From the NCBI GenBank assembly GCA_965203685.1, contig OZ241908.1, positions 2,666,001 through 2,730,000 on the forward strand: a DNA stretch of 64,000 nt, in the 5' to 3' direction. The translations under genes and the position numbers were made by a program. This document shows, piece by piece, positions 1 through 8,592 of the stretch; the first letter of the stretch is position 1; each line of letters begins with the position of its first letter. Origin of the DNA: VXYL01 sp965203685. GTDB lineage: Bacteria; Pseudomonadota; Gammaproteobacteria; Pseudomonadales; Azotimanducaceae. The notes below the pieces were generated by a model. It was given only the letters and a program-made list of their open reading frames with translations. It ran no database searches and had not been told where the DNA came from.

Positions 1-369
1 GGAACAGCATGAAGGTCCGTTTGCTTAGTTGGATGTCCTTTACGCGCAAGGTCTTGTCCCTACTGCTCCGTTCTCCACCACCGATCAGCCAACCCATGCC
101 GCCGATGTCAACGAATGGCGTTGACCCGCTTTTGTAGACGCCCTGAGACTGTGGTCAGGAGGTATCACGATGACGACGGGGCGTTACGCGGCGGAGCGCC
201 GCCGCCACATGGTCGAATTCTGCAACCGCATTGCGGACACGAGCTCGACGCCGCTTTCACCCCCCTCCCGCCACTCGGCAAGGCGCTCACGGCACATCAC
301 CCAACGTAGGCTCTCCGCCGCGCGCGGAGTACCGAGCGCGCTGCCGCCAGACCGCTCGATCGACCCGTG
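1..369. other. Gene-poor left edge with a possible gene remnant
   Basis: No complete gene is supported here. The one signal is an ATG at 170 on the plus strand with an excellent ribosome binding site (AGGAGG at about 159-164). The frame begins MTTGRYAAERRRHMVEFCNR and soon becomes low-complexity, running antisense into the AbiV gene. It could be the 5' remnant of a truncated gene. I do not recognise the peptide. Confidence 0.3.
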
Positions 370-1098
370 TCAGGCCTCCCCGCCGAAGATGAACGCCTCG
401 ACCGTGGCCATGTCGCCGTCCCACAGTCCGGCCTGCCGCATTTCGCCGTACCAGTCGCGCAACGCTCCCTTCATGGTCTCCAGCGAGCCGCCCTGCACGG
501 GCGCCATGTGCTTGTTCCAGATTTCCATCTCCTCCGCAGTCACCACGTTCGACCGGGCCAGCACGTCCGCCGTGGCGACCAGCGCCTGCGCCAGCGCGCG
601 GTCGACGATCCGTTCCGGCTCGGCCCATTTTCCGGTTCCGAGGCAATCGGTGTAGAGGCTCAACTGCTTGAGATTGTCCAGCGTGAACGTGTGCTCGCCG
701 TCGCGGTCGGTCGCCGGCCGCAGTTCCTCCAGCGTCCGGGCTCCCTTCGCGGCCAACTCCGGCAGGATCCACCCCGTGTTCTTGCTGGTGTGGGAGCGGT
801 AGTCCTTCCACAGGTTGCGCCGTTGCTTTTCGTTCGACGCGCTCGACAACCCCCTCAGTATCGACACCTTGCCGCTCTCCTCCACGGCGAGTATCGCGAG
901 CGCGGCGGCCGTTGCGAAGCTGCCGGACTCGAGCATCCGCTTCGCGTCCCGCGCCAGCCGCTCGGCGTTCCGGCCGGCCGCGTTCATGCCGGTCGCCGCC
1001 TCCTCCGGGCTCAACACCCCGGAGAACCATCGGAGCCTGCGACCCTTCTTCGCACTCAGGTCTCCCGCGTCTCCGCTTCCTTTCCCCGACTCGTTCAC
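370..1098 (-). CDS. AbiV-family abortive infection protein
   Basis: A 242-residue protein of the AbiV family, known as phage abortive-infection proteins in lactococci. The family core is visible: a helix around residues 60-80 (FATAAALAILAVEESGK) with the double glutamate E73-E74, then RSHTSKN at 101-107, matching the family's second conserved His/Lys block. The length is typical. The GTG start at 1098 overlaps the stop of the upstream gene (GTGA), so the two are probably translated together. No membrane segment or signal peptide is seen. A defence role is inferred from family and from the neighbouring AbiE-like and nuclease genes. Confidence 0.75.
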   Translation of the reverse strand: MNESGKGSGDAGDLSAKKGRRLRWFSGVLSPEEAATGMNAAGRNAERLARDAKRMLESGSFATAAALAILAVEESGKVSILRGLSSASNEKQRRNLWKDYRSHTSKNTGWILPELAAKGARTLEELRPATDRDGEHTFTLDNLKQLSLYTDCLGTGKWAEPERIVDRALAQALVATADVLARSNVVTAEEMEIWNKHMAPVQGGSLETMKGALRDWYGEMRQAGLWDGDMATVEAFIFGGEA

Positions 1099-2114
1099 CG
1101 TTCCGCTCTCCGTGCGAAGGCGCTGGTGACGGCGAACAGGTACGAGTACGCTCCCACCGTCCCCGCCGATCCCGCCACCAGGCCCGTCCCCAGTCCGAGC
1201 GCCCCTACGGCTGCGCCGAGGAGGTCACCCGCCGCCGCGGACCACACGCCGCCGGCGATGCCCATCGACCACGAAGCCAAGCTCTTCCCCACCGAACGAC
1301 CGACCGAGCGCCTGTTGTCATGCGCCAGGTCCGCGATCTCCTGGCTTCTCTCCAGTAGCATCGCCCCCCGCTCCGCCGGATCTCCGATGCGCCCGAGTTC
1401 GACCAGGAAACCCCGAAGACTGCGCATGTAGGCCTTGTGCGCTTCGCGGAAGTCCCGCCGGAGTTGGAGCACCTCCTCGAGCGGGACAGTAGACAGGTCC
1501 AGGGTCACCGGCTCCAGGTCCAGCCTGACTACCCCTTCGCAGGACGGCATCGATTCACGGGACAGCGCGTCCAGCAGGTCCGTTGCCGCTTGCGGCCGGT
1601 CCGTCGCCGGGTGCACGGCCATCCCGCGACGCTCCCCCGCACCCCGCGCGAGCTGGCCCAAGATCACGAGGATCGTGGTACGCACCACGGGGTGGAGCGG
1701 GATCGAGACGCCGTCCTCGCTCTCCCGCGCCAACCCGCGCTGCCGTAGCTCGTCCACCAGGAAGTCCGCCAGTTCGAAGTCCGCCCCATAGCCCATCCGC
1801 GATCGGGAGAGTTCCGCGAAGTAGCGTGCCTCGGGCACCCCGTCGAACACTCCTTCGGCCAGCAGTTCGACCACGATCTCCGCCAACCTCTCCGCGACTT
1901 CCGCGTCGATCCACTCGTTCGGTTCGAGAACGCGGAGAAGGCCCTGCTCCTCCAACGGCCCGGCGAGCGACGGGTCCGCGTCCCGATGCCTCCCTCGCAT
2001 GTAGCCGGGCAGCAGAATCGCCACTTCGTCGAAAAACAGCAGGAGCGACTTGATCCAGTCGCCTTCCCCCGCCGACCAGTAGGGGGCGGGATAGTAGTAG
2101 GCGGTGTCTTTCAA
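1095..2114 (-). CDS. Conserved hypothetical partner of AbiV
   Basis: About 339 residues. A TTG at 2114 is the preferred start because AAGGAA lies 6 nt upstream and the conserved-looking N-terminus (KDTAYYYPAPYWSAGEGDW) begins right after it. An ATG at 2189 in frame lacks such a signal. The N-terminal half is globular and acidic with a hydrophobic strand (SLLLFFDEVAILLPGY). A basic helical linker (about 230-280) follows, then a Gly/Ala-rich hydrophobic stretch near the C-terminus (SAAAGDLLGAAVGALGLGTG) that could insert in a membrane. It overlaps abiV by four bases. I know of no assigned function; the coupling suggests a two-gene system with AbiV. Confidence 0.6.
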   Translation of the reverse strand: MKDTAYYYPAPYWSAGEGDWIKSLLLFFDEVAILLPGYMRGRHRDADPSLAGPLEEQGLLRVLEPNEWIDAEVAERLAEIVVELLAEGVFDGVPEARYFAELSRSRMGYGADFELADFLVDELRQRGLARESEDGVSIPLHPVVRTTILVILGQLARGAGERRGMAVHPATDRPQAATDLLDALSRESMPSCEGVVRLDLEPVTLDLSTVPLEEVLQLRRDFREAHKAYMRSLRGFLVELGRIGDPAERGAMLLERSQEIADLAHDNRRSVGRSVGKSLASWSMGIAGGVWSAAAGDLLGAAVGALGLGTGLVAGSAGTVGAYSYLFAVTSAFARRAER

Positions 2115-2532
2115 TCTTGTTTCCTTCAGACTGTGAGTATCGCCGTCCGGTCCCCCACAGGGACCACACCGGAACTCCCCCGTTTCCATTGGCGGGCGAT
2201 CCCTTCGGGCCGGGCTGTCGTTACTTCGTACCGAGCCTCGGCAGGCCGAGTCTCGGCCCTGGCGGGCTCCCATCCCTATCGCGGGCGCCGGTGAGCTGCC
2301 CAGGCCGCCACCGATCCTCAAGACCCTCCTACGCTGGCGGTGCGCTTTGCGGCGGCACTATACGAGACGCGACCACACACGGCCAACAGCACGCGAAGCT
2401 CAACACGCCTGCGTTCGCCCGAATCGACCTTCCCACCGCGCCGGTGCTCCGCGGCGCCCGCCCACCGGCAACGGCCGGACGCATCGATGCGACTTCCCTT
2501 TGTTTCACTAATTATGGTATTTTCACCAAACG
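2115..2532. promoter_or_regulatory. Divergent intergenic region
   Basis: About 420 bp separate the minus-strand AbiV partner from the plus-strand AbiEi-like gene. No convincing coding frame was found. AT content rises sharply just before the plus-strand gene (about 2495-2525), as expected of a promoter. A TATGGTAT block at 2513-2520 could serve as a -10 region. Confidence 0.4.
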
Positions 2533-2538
2533 GTGAAA
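2521..2538. promoter_or_regulatory. Perfect palindrome over the AbiEi-like gene start
   Basis: TTTCACC (2521-2527) and GGTGAAA (2532-2538) form a perfect 7-bp inverted repeat around AAAC. The proposed GTG start (2533) lies inside the right arm. AbiEi antitoxins are known to repress their own operons by binding inverted repeats, so this is a likely operator. The position also raises the possibility that translation starts at the ATG at 2575. Confidence 0.6.
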
Positions 2539-3636
2539 CATATCGAATCGCAGAAAGAGCTGGAAGCGACAGCCATGGATGCAGTCCGCAATCTTTTGCG
2601 TTGCCTCCCTGCCGCCGAGGTCACTCCGCTCGCCGAACCTCGTCGGACCGACGGCGGGCCCCAAGTCGACGCATTGGTTCGCGTGCACTATGGCGGGGCC
2701 GTCCGGCTGCTCGTCGTCGAGGTGAAGGCGCACGGTGCCCCCCGGTTCGTGCGCTCGGCCGTGTACCAACTGCAGAGCTACGTCGCACGCATCAGGCAGT
2801 ATCCGGCGCACGCTGCCAAGTTGGTCGTACCGATACTCGTCTGTCCCTACCTTTCCCCGGAATCGCGCGCCATCTGCCGCGACCACGATGTCGCGTACCT
2901 CGACCTCGAAGGCAACGCCCGTCTCGTCTTCGACGGCGTCTACATCGAGCGGAGCGTCCCCACCAAGCCTAAGTCCGAAACCCGCACCCTCCGGTCGGTC
3001 TTCACCCCGAAGGCGTCCGCCATCCTCCGGGCCCTGTTGCGGGAACCGGACCGGCGCTGGCTCGTCACCGACCTCGCGGAGAGCGCGAACGCAAGCCTCG
3101 GCCATGTCAGCAACGTCTGCAAGGCCCTCCTCGAACGGGAGTGGGTCGACCGGCGCCACGACGGTGTCGTCCTCACCCAGCCGGATGCCCTCCTTCAGAC
3201 ATGGCGCGAAAACTACCGCCGGCCCCGGGGCGACCGGTTCGACGCCTACACGCATTTCCACGGCCGGCAGTTCGACGACCTGATCCGCAGCGGCCTCAAT
3301 GCTCGACCCGGCTTGCCGCGCGCCGTCTACGCGCTGGCATCGGCCGCCCAGTGGATCGCCCCCTTCAGCCGTGACGCAACCCGGTCTTTCTACACCGACC
3401 CAGCCGGTGCCCGGGTCCTGCGGGAGACGTTGGAACTCGGGCCCGGCGGCAGCGGCCCCAACGTCGTCGTCCACGCCATTGCCGACGAGAGCATCTTCGA
3501 CGATGCGATCGAGCCGCTGCCGGGCCTCTTCTGCACCTGCCCGATCGTCACCTACCTGGATTTGTGGTGCGGCAACGACCGCGAACGCGAAGCCGCCGAC
3601 CACCTCGCAACGGAGACGCTGCCGTGGATCGCGTAG
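2533..3636 (+). CDS. Type IV toxin-antitoxin AbiEi-family protein with nuclease-like N-terminus
   Basis: A 367-residue protein, longer than a minimal AbiEi antitoxin. Residues about 14-140 resemble a PD-(D/E)xK nuclease fold: D46 in a strand, then E63-V-K65 in the next strand (RLLVVEVKAHG) and a following helix with Q79/Q81. Residues about 155-215 form a winged helix (KASAILRALLREPDRRW then a recognition helix ASLGHVSNVCKALLER) typical of AbiEi. The C-terminal ~150 residues match the rest of the family. It overlaps the downstream nucleotidyltransferase by 13 bases, the normal antitoxin-toxin order. The GTG start at 2533 sits in a palindrome, and ATG 2575 is an alternative. Whether the nuclease-like domain is active is unknown. 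Confidence 0.7.
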   Translation: MKHIESQKELEATAMDAVRNLLRCLPAAEVTPLAEPRRTDGGPQVDALVRVHYGGAVRLLVVEVKAHGAPRFVRSAVYQLQSYVARIRQYPAHAAKLVVPILVCPYLSPESRAICRDHDVAYLDLEGNARLVFDGVYIERSVPTKPKSETRTLRSVFTPKASAILRALLREPDRRWLVTDLAESANASLGHVSNVCKALLEREWVDRRHDGVVLTQPDALLQTWRENYRRPRGDRFDAYTHFHGRQFDDLIRSGLNARPGLPRAVYALASAAQWIAPFSRDATRSFYTDPAGARVLRETLELGPGGSGPNVVVHAIADESIFDDAIEPLPGLFCTCPIVTYLDLWCGNDREREAADHLATETLPWIA

Positions 3637-4481
3637 AACCCCAGTCCGCGAACGACTACGACGACCGGACCACCGCCGCGGTCAAGAGCGTGTTGGTCGA
3701 GATCGGCCAGATCCTCGGCAGCTTCGAGGGCAAGTTCGCCGTCATCGGCGGCGCCGTGCCGTGGCTCCTACTGAGCCAGACGGAAATGCCGCACGTCGGC
3801 ACGGCCGATGTCGACCTCGCCCTCCATGCCGAAGCGCTGGGCGACGGCGAGTACGCGCGGCTTGTCGAGCTGCTCCAGCATCAGGGCTACCGGCAGGCAC
3901 ACGACTTGCGCCGCTTCCAGCTCGCCCGCACGGTCCCGGCGCGCGACGGCGGGCCGCCCATCAACGTCGTCGTCGACTTCCTCATGCCCAGGGACGCCGT
4001 GATCGCGAAGAACAACCCGCCACTGATCAGCAACTTCGCCGTCCAGCGCGCCGACGGAGCCGAGCTCGCGTTGAACTTCTACCAGATGGTCGCCATCGAC
4101 GCGGGCATGCCGGACGGCGGCCGCAATCTGGTCTCCATTGCCGTCGCCAGCATCCCCGCACTGCTCGCCATGAAGGGCTACGCGATCGCGCAACGCCAGA
4201 AGCCCAAGGACGCCTACGACATCTACTACTGCGTGCTCAACCACCCCGGTGGCGTCGACGGCCTCGTCTCGGCCACCTTGCCGCTCCTCGACGTCGACAT
4301 CGCCAAGACGGGTTACCGCAACATCGCCCGCAAGTTCCGCACCGTCGACGACTACGGCCCCGTCTGCGTTCGGCGGTTCGTGGACGGCTCACCCCTCCTC
4401 GCCGGGCGGACGGCAGATCAGTGGCAGCAGGACGCTTTCGGCCAGATCGACGCCTGGCTCGTCCGACTCGGCGTGAGGTGA
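3624..4481 (+). CDS. AbiEii-like nucleotidyltransferase (putative type IV toxin)
   Basis: About 285 residues from a GTG at 3624, which overlaps the AbiEi-like stop and has GGAG 8 nt upstream. The nucleotidyltransferase signature is clear near the N-terminus: a Gly-Gly motif (VIGGAVPWLL) and, about 20 residues on, a metal-binding D-x-D (GTADVDLAL). A later KPKDAYDIYYC segment is typical of AbiEii/MenT-like enzymes. Related MenT toxins modify tRNA by adding nucleotides. The upstream antitoxin-like gene and tight overlap support a type IV pair. The substrate here is not inferable. Confidence 0.7.
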   Translation: MDRVEPQSANDYDDRTTAAVKSVLVEIGQILGSFEGKFAVIGGAVPWLLLSQTEMPHVGTADVDLALHAEALGDGEYARLVELLQHQGYRQAHDLRRFQLARTVPARDGGPPINVVVDFLMPRDAVIAKNNPPLISNFAVQRADGAELALNFYQMVAIDAGMPDGGRNLVSIAVASIPALLAMKGYAIAQRQKPKDAYDIYYCVLNHPGGVDGLVSATLPLLDVDIAKTGYRNIARKFRTVDDYGPVCVRRFVDGSPLLAGRTADQWQQDAFGQIDAWLVRLGVR

Positions 4482-4484
4482 CGC

Positions 4485-5386
4485 ATGCCCACCGCCTCTC
4501 GGAGACACATCCGCACCACCGACATGCTGGTCATCGACAACGTGTTCGGCATGGGCGATGGCTACGTCCTGAACTTCTCCAACCGCACGTTCTCGGAGTT
4601 CTTCGCCGAAGAACTCGGCGTCGACATCGACCAGCCCCGCTGGTCCGTGGACGGGGGCAGCAAGGCGAAGCGCCTGCGCACCTACCTGCGCCAGGCGGAC
4701 CGCCAAACCGCGTTGCGAACGCTGCAGGCGTTGTGGGATTACCGCGAAGCAAGCAGCCTGGTCGTCGACCACCCGGCGATCGGCGAAGACGGGCGAGCCG
4801 CATTCTTCCGAATCATCGAGCGCCTCGGCGGCTCGCCGCCGCCGTCTAAGACTGCCGATACCAACCCCGCCCCCCAGCGGCCGGACCCGGACGTCGCCAA
4901 CGAGCTCGCGGGGCGTCTGATCACCATCTCCCGCATGGATCCACAACCTCGAGGTTACGCGTTCGAGAAGTTCCTCACGGACCTCTTCGACGCCTTCGGT
5001 CTGGCAGCCCGGGCTTCGTTCCGGCTGCGAGGCGAGCAGATCGACGGCAGCCTCTCGCTCGGTCAGGACACCTACCTGCTCGAAGCCAAGTGGACGAACA
5101 TCCAGGTCGACGGGGCGACCCTCCGCTCATTCAACGCCAAGGTCGAAGACAAGGCGAGGTGGTCGCGCGGCCTCATGGTCAGTCAGAGCGGTTTCACTCC
5201 CGAGGGCCTCTCCACGCACTAGGCCGGGGCAAAAGCGTCGTCTGCATGGACGGACTCGATCTCCACGACGCTTTGACGCAACGACTCGACTTGTCGTCGG
5301 TCATCGCCGCCAAAGCCAGGCGGGCAGCAGAAACGGGAATGCCATTCGTACCCGTAAGGGATCTGGATCTCCCGCAGCAAACGTGA
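4485..5386 (+). pseudogene. Mrr-like restriction endonuclease, frameshifted
   Basis: Two frames together encode about 300 residues. The first (4485-5222, 245 aa) has an N-terminal domain with VFGMGDGYVLNFSNRTFSEF and a C-terminal PD-(D/E)xK nuclease: E161, D187 (GEQIDG) and E200-A-K202 (LLEAKW). It ends abruptly at GLSTH-stop. The expected continuation (LGRGKSVVCMDGLDL through PVRDLDLPQQT) is in another frame, ending at 5386. Removing one TC from the CTCT at 5208-5211 joins the frames exactly, so a 2-bp duplication is the simplest cause. The catalytic core is upstream of the shift. The gene follows the AbiE-like pair by 3 bases. Real decay and an assembly error cannot be told apart here. Confidence 0.65.
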
Positions 5387-5524
5387 ATGCTCGTGAGAGT
5401 TCTCGTCGTCCCGTCGGCAGCCGCGGGTTCTGCGTCAACGACCTGTTCGCCAAGCACGGGTCGTCCCTGATCGTCGAACCGCACTGACCGCGGCCCGCCA
5501 ACCGACCTAGCGGAGAACACACAC

Positions 5525-6116
5525 ATGGAAGTCGCCGCCTACCGCCTGCTTTATGACGGCATCCACGACTTCAAGACGACGGCCCGTCACGTCGAGGCCG
5601 ACATCCGCCGCCACGGGATCCAGGACAACCGCACCGACCCCGTTCCCCGGCATGCAGGGCCGTGTTCATCACGACATGTGGGTGTCGATGAAGACGGCTT
5701 CGCACTTCAATCTCGGCGTCGTCCTGGAATCCATGCTCAAGCTGCTCCTCTACCTCAACCGCGTGGACCTGCCGCGCCACCACCTCCTGGCGAAGCTGCA
5801 CGATCTCCTGCCGGAGAAGTACCAGGCGCAGCTCGACGACACGTACCGGGATTGCCGGCGCGTGGCGCCAAGCGGGTACGAGCTGGTGGCCTTCCTCGAT
5901 TCGGCTTCGCCGACCGACGCCCCGCCCGGTCCACCGAACCGCGACATCTCGACCATCAAGGGCTTTTTCGAGTACTTCGACGAGGACATCATCCTCTGGC
6001 AGAAACGCTACTCCTGGGAACTAATCGAGGAGGGCCGCTGGCGTCACTACCTCTCTGACATCTCCGTCTTCGTCGCCCTCGTCGACCGTGTCATGGCCGG
6101 GGTCCCCAGGTACTGA
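5525..6116 (+). pseudogene. HEPN-like helical protein, frameshifted
   Basis: The natural N-terminus (MEVAAYRLLYDGIHDF) starts at the ATG at 5525 with GGAG 9 nt upstream, but that frame loses protein character after about residue 38. From about 5641 the next frame carries a clear helical domain (FPGMQGRVHHDMW, SHFNLGVVLESMLKLLLYL, LAKLHDLLPEKYQAQL) to a stop at 6116. Removing one C from the CCCC at 5638-5641 fuses both parts into about 196 residues. The all-helical pattern suggests a HEPN-type fold, but no sure RxxxxxH motif was confirmed. It follows the nuclease gene on the same strand and probably belongs to the same defence cluster. Confidence 0.5.
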
Positions 6117-6519
6117 ATCCGCTGCGGCGCTTTCGTCCACACGAGCAACGCCAGCCGGGCCCGCGGAGGGGAGCCCTCGAAGGCAGGCAGTCACCTGCGC
6201 CGCACATCCGTTCTACCGATCCCCGAGCGGGGGCGAGCGAGACTCCGCCAGCGCGCCGACCCTCGCCAACGAGTGGCGTCCAAGTCTCCGCCGTCCTTCG
6301 GTGTTGAACCGCGCACTACGCGTGCACGGAGTCATGTGAGTCGTCCTGGAAACCTCTCAGCATCATCGGCAGCTGCGCACGGCCCACTCAGCGCCCTTCC
6401 TCACGGCAACCCACCGGCGCTCCCGGGCGGCGACCTTTCCGCTCCACGAGGCGCGCGAGATCCCGCGATCCGCCACGCGACAGCACGTCTTCCGAGGGCT
6501 GCTCGAACTCGGCGTCTTG
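6117..6519. other. Intergenic region, no supported gene
   Basis: About 400 bp between a plus-strand and a minus-strand gene that converge here. No open frame has convincing codon use or a ribosome binding site. A short plus-strand frame at about 6425-6540 reads like part of a helical protein (HEAREIPRSATRQHVFRGLL) and may be a relic. Confidence 0.3.
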
Positions 6520-7878
6520 TCAAGCTATCGCCTCGGCTGCGCAACCGCCTCGAACCAGGACGAAGTTCAGTTCGAAACCAGCCTGGTTGGGATAGGGCTC
6601 CATCTTTCGCGCAACCCGCGTCGCTTGAACCGTCACAACGAAGTCTCCCTCCGACCACACCGCGTCTTGGGCGCGTTTGACGTCCCCGGCAATGCTCCGC
6701 TCAAGAAGCGCCTGGGCAATCTCGTTGAACCTCTCCTTGGCTAAAGTCGGGTCGAAGTCGCTGCCGAAGTGACCCTTGAGCTTCAAGGTCGTCGCAAGAT
6801 CTTCACGTCCTTCGACATAGAAGCACGCGGTGTTCGGTAGGACCTGGCCATCAAGATCAACGTGGTTCGAGTCGGCCCACCATTCCTCCCCTCCCGGTGC
6901 TCTGTGGTAGTCGCTCGTCTCGAACCCCTCCGGCTTGAGGAACTCGCTGGCCCGGTACGGGTTCCACCCCAAGCTCACATCGACGTCGAGTGGTTTCTTC
7001 CGGCGCCGTTCATGAACGAGCACGTCCGAGACGATCCGATCCACGTCATCCCCGGTCTCAGCGGGAATACTGTGGAACTGTCGGATCGCACGTCGGAGGA
7101 GCCGAGGACGGGTCATGAACCTAGGGAACAAACGTCTTCTTGCGTATCGCTTCAGCTCGTCCGATTGAAAGGTCTTGAGGTTGATCCGAATGCGGGCGTT
7201 CTCGAGTTCGGAGTAGCAGTGCCAAACGTAGACGAAGGGTATGCTCGCTATGGTCAACACTCCGGGAAGGACGAAATTTCGTCCGGTTCGGGTCGTGAAA
7301 AAGGCGTCGGGCCGGTCCCAGATGTTCTCGACGGCCTTCCACAGCACGAATGCAACGACTGCGAAAACGACGCACTCAAGGAGCCTCCTGACCGACGCGA
7401 ATTCCTCCTTCCCTCGCGAGAACTCCGTCAACATCACGAAGAACGTCATGGCGGGCACGAACGCCAACTCGGTCGGCAAGCTGAACAAGTGGCCGACAAC
7501 GAGAAACTCCAGGACTACCGTGATCTTGAAACAGTCCAGGAGGAGACGCTTGAAGTAGCCTTCGCCTTCCTTTGCCGAGAGCGTCCTCCCAAGCAGGGCG
7601 AACCCGGACAGGACGGTCCACAAGACGGTCGCGGGTATCTGGTCTGGACTCCAAAGTCCGAACGTCGAAAAAGACCAGCACAGGACGCCGACATTGACGA
7701 CCATCGACCCGAATTGGATGACCAGCTTCCGATGAAAAAGAGCCTTCACGACGGGTCGAATGCGCGAGCGGATCGTCTTGCTGTAAACGCAAGGAAGAAG
7801 CGCAATCAAGAGCCAGATGCCACTGGCAATCTGACGGTTGGGAAAGGCCGCTTGGACCCAAGGCCACCAATCGTCCAC
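6520..7878 (-). CDS. Polytopic membrane protein with soluble C-terminal domain
   Basis: A 452-residue protein not matched to a named family. About seven hydrophobic segments lie in the first 225 residues (for example ASGIWLLIALLPCVY, FGSMVVNVGVLCWSF, LLECVVFAVVAFVLW, VLPGVLTIASIPFVYVWHCY). A basic soluble C-terminal half follows (about 230-452) with RRRLFPRFMTRPRLLRRAI and a beta-rich end. The GTG start at 7878 directly abuts a tRNA-3'-end-like sequence and has only a weak AGGGA 11 nt upstream. It lies downstream of the RES-kinase operon on the same strand, separated by about 320 bp. A sensor or effector membrane role would be a guess. Confidence 0.55.
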   Translation of the reverse strand: MDDWWPWVQAAFPNRQIASGIWLLIALLPCVYSKTIRSRIRPVVKALFHRKLVIQFGSMVVNVGVLCWSFSTFGLWSPDQIPATVLWTVLSGFALLGRTLSAKEGEGYFKRLLLDCFKITVVLEFLVVGHLFSLPTELAFVPAMTFFVMLTEFSRGKEEFASVRRLLECVVFAVVAFVLWKAVENIWDRPDAFFTTRTGRNFVLPGVLTIASIPFVYVWHCYSELENARIRINLKTFQSDELKRYARRRLFPRFMTRPRLLRRAIRQFHSIPAETGDDVDRIVSDVLVHERRRKKPLDVDVSLGWNPYRASEFLKPEGFETSDYHRAPGGEEWWADSNHVDLDGQVLPNTACFYVEGREDLATTLKLKGHFGSDFDPTLAKERFNEIAQALLERSIAGDVKRAQDAVWSEGDFVVTVQATRVARKMEPYPNQAGFELNFVLVRGGCAAEAIA

Positions 7879-7903
7879 GGTTCGAGTCCCTACCGGCTCT
7901 CCA
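7879..7903 (+). repeat. tRNA 3'-end-like sequence (possible attachment-site remnant)
   Basis: On the plus strand this stretch reads like the T-loop, 3' acceptor strand and CCA of a tRNA (GGTTCGAGTCCC, then CCGGCTCT and CCA). The 5' half of the T-stem does not pair (mismatches at two of five positions) and no upstream tRNA body exists. It is therefore not a functional tRNA. Integrating elements commonly leave such 3' fragments at island borders. Confidence 0.35.
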
Positions 7904-8194
7904 AGAAGGATCCTTCAGACCCAGTCGGATGAGCCGCACTGCGCCAACACGAGCACAGTCTCTCGCCGCCGTGCGTTCGACTCCGCGATCCGTGATCCCG
8001 CAACAACCGTAACTTGGCCTGCCGGGAGGCCACCGCCCGATGCCGGGCGCTCGCCCATGCGCTGCCGCATCGCGCAGGGTGTAGGTCCGGTCCGCGCTCG
8101 ACCCGCCGCCGCGCTCTATGTGCCTGGCAGCGTGGACAACGGTTCATTCTCCGTCGACCCCACCACCGAGCGCGTTCTCCCACGGCACGGAGGA
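7904..8194. other. Intergenic region, no supported gene
   Basis: About 290 bp upstream of the membrane-protein gene and downstream of the small RES-kinase operon gene. Open frames exist on both strands but show no start signal or recognisable product. Nothing else was seen. Confidence 0.3.
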
Positions 8195-8592
8195 CTACGC
8201 GCCCTCCAGCCCCAGGTGGACCCGTTGCGACGCGCACATGTGCCCCGGCTTCCATTCGAACTCGAACGTCGTGTCGATGTCGATCCCGAAGTCTAGGCCG
8301 ACCACCACCCACTCGTCGGCGATCACCGGGCCGCCTTGCCAAGTCCCCACGCGCGGTCGGCGTCGACCAGCGTCCGGATCGCATGCGCGCCAAAGCCCTG
8401 TTCGAAGTACCAGAGCGCCAGCAAGTCGCCCGTCTTTCCGCCAGTCGCGTGATGAGTATCGCCTTCATCCCCAGCTTGCAGGCGAAAGCGCCAGCCATTT
8501 CCCTCCCGCTTTTCGCAGACCACCCCGTCGCCGTCCTCGTCGCGCATGAAGCGGAACGGGGGCTGCGGGGAACGTCGGACCTTCGAACCCAC
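8195..8592 (-). pseudogene. Small hypothetical protein downstream of the kinase, apparent frameshift
   Basis: A GTG at 8592 follows immediately after the kinase stop (TGA then GTG), so it is the third gene of the operon. The first frame gives an 89-residue product with FRFMRDEDGDGVVCEKREG and ends at 8323. A second frame just past a CCCC run (8345-8348) carries a convincing continuation (TWQGGPVIADEWVVVGLDFG, then DTTFEFEWKPG) to a stop at 8195. Adding one base to the run would give a single protein of about 132 residues. The family is unknown. The frameshift is inferred only from protein-like sequence on both sides. Confidence 0.45.

Noticed and set aside
287..1030. Long open frame opposite or overlapping the AbiV gene
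   Set aside because: Arg/Gly-rich composition and no start signal mark it as a shadow of the AbiV coding strand.
3299..4849. 516-residue open frame in another phase across the AbiE genes
   Set aside because: Arg/Pro-rich translation with no domain; it is a high-GC phase shadow.
6273..6680. Frame in the 6.1-6.7 kb gap reading as a helical protein
   Set aside because: No start signal and it continues antisense through the membrane-protein gene.
7863..7905. Possible complete tRNA
   Set aside because: Only the T-loop and 3' acceptor strand match; the T-stem does not pair and there is no D-arm or anticodon arm upstream.
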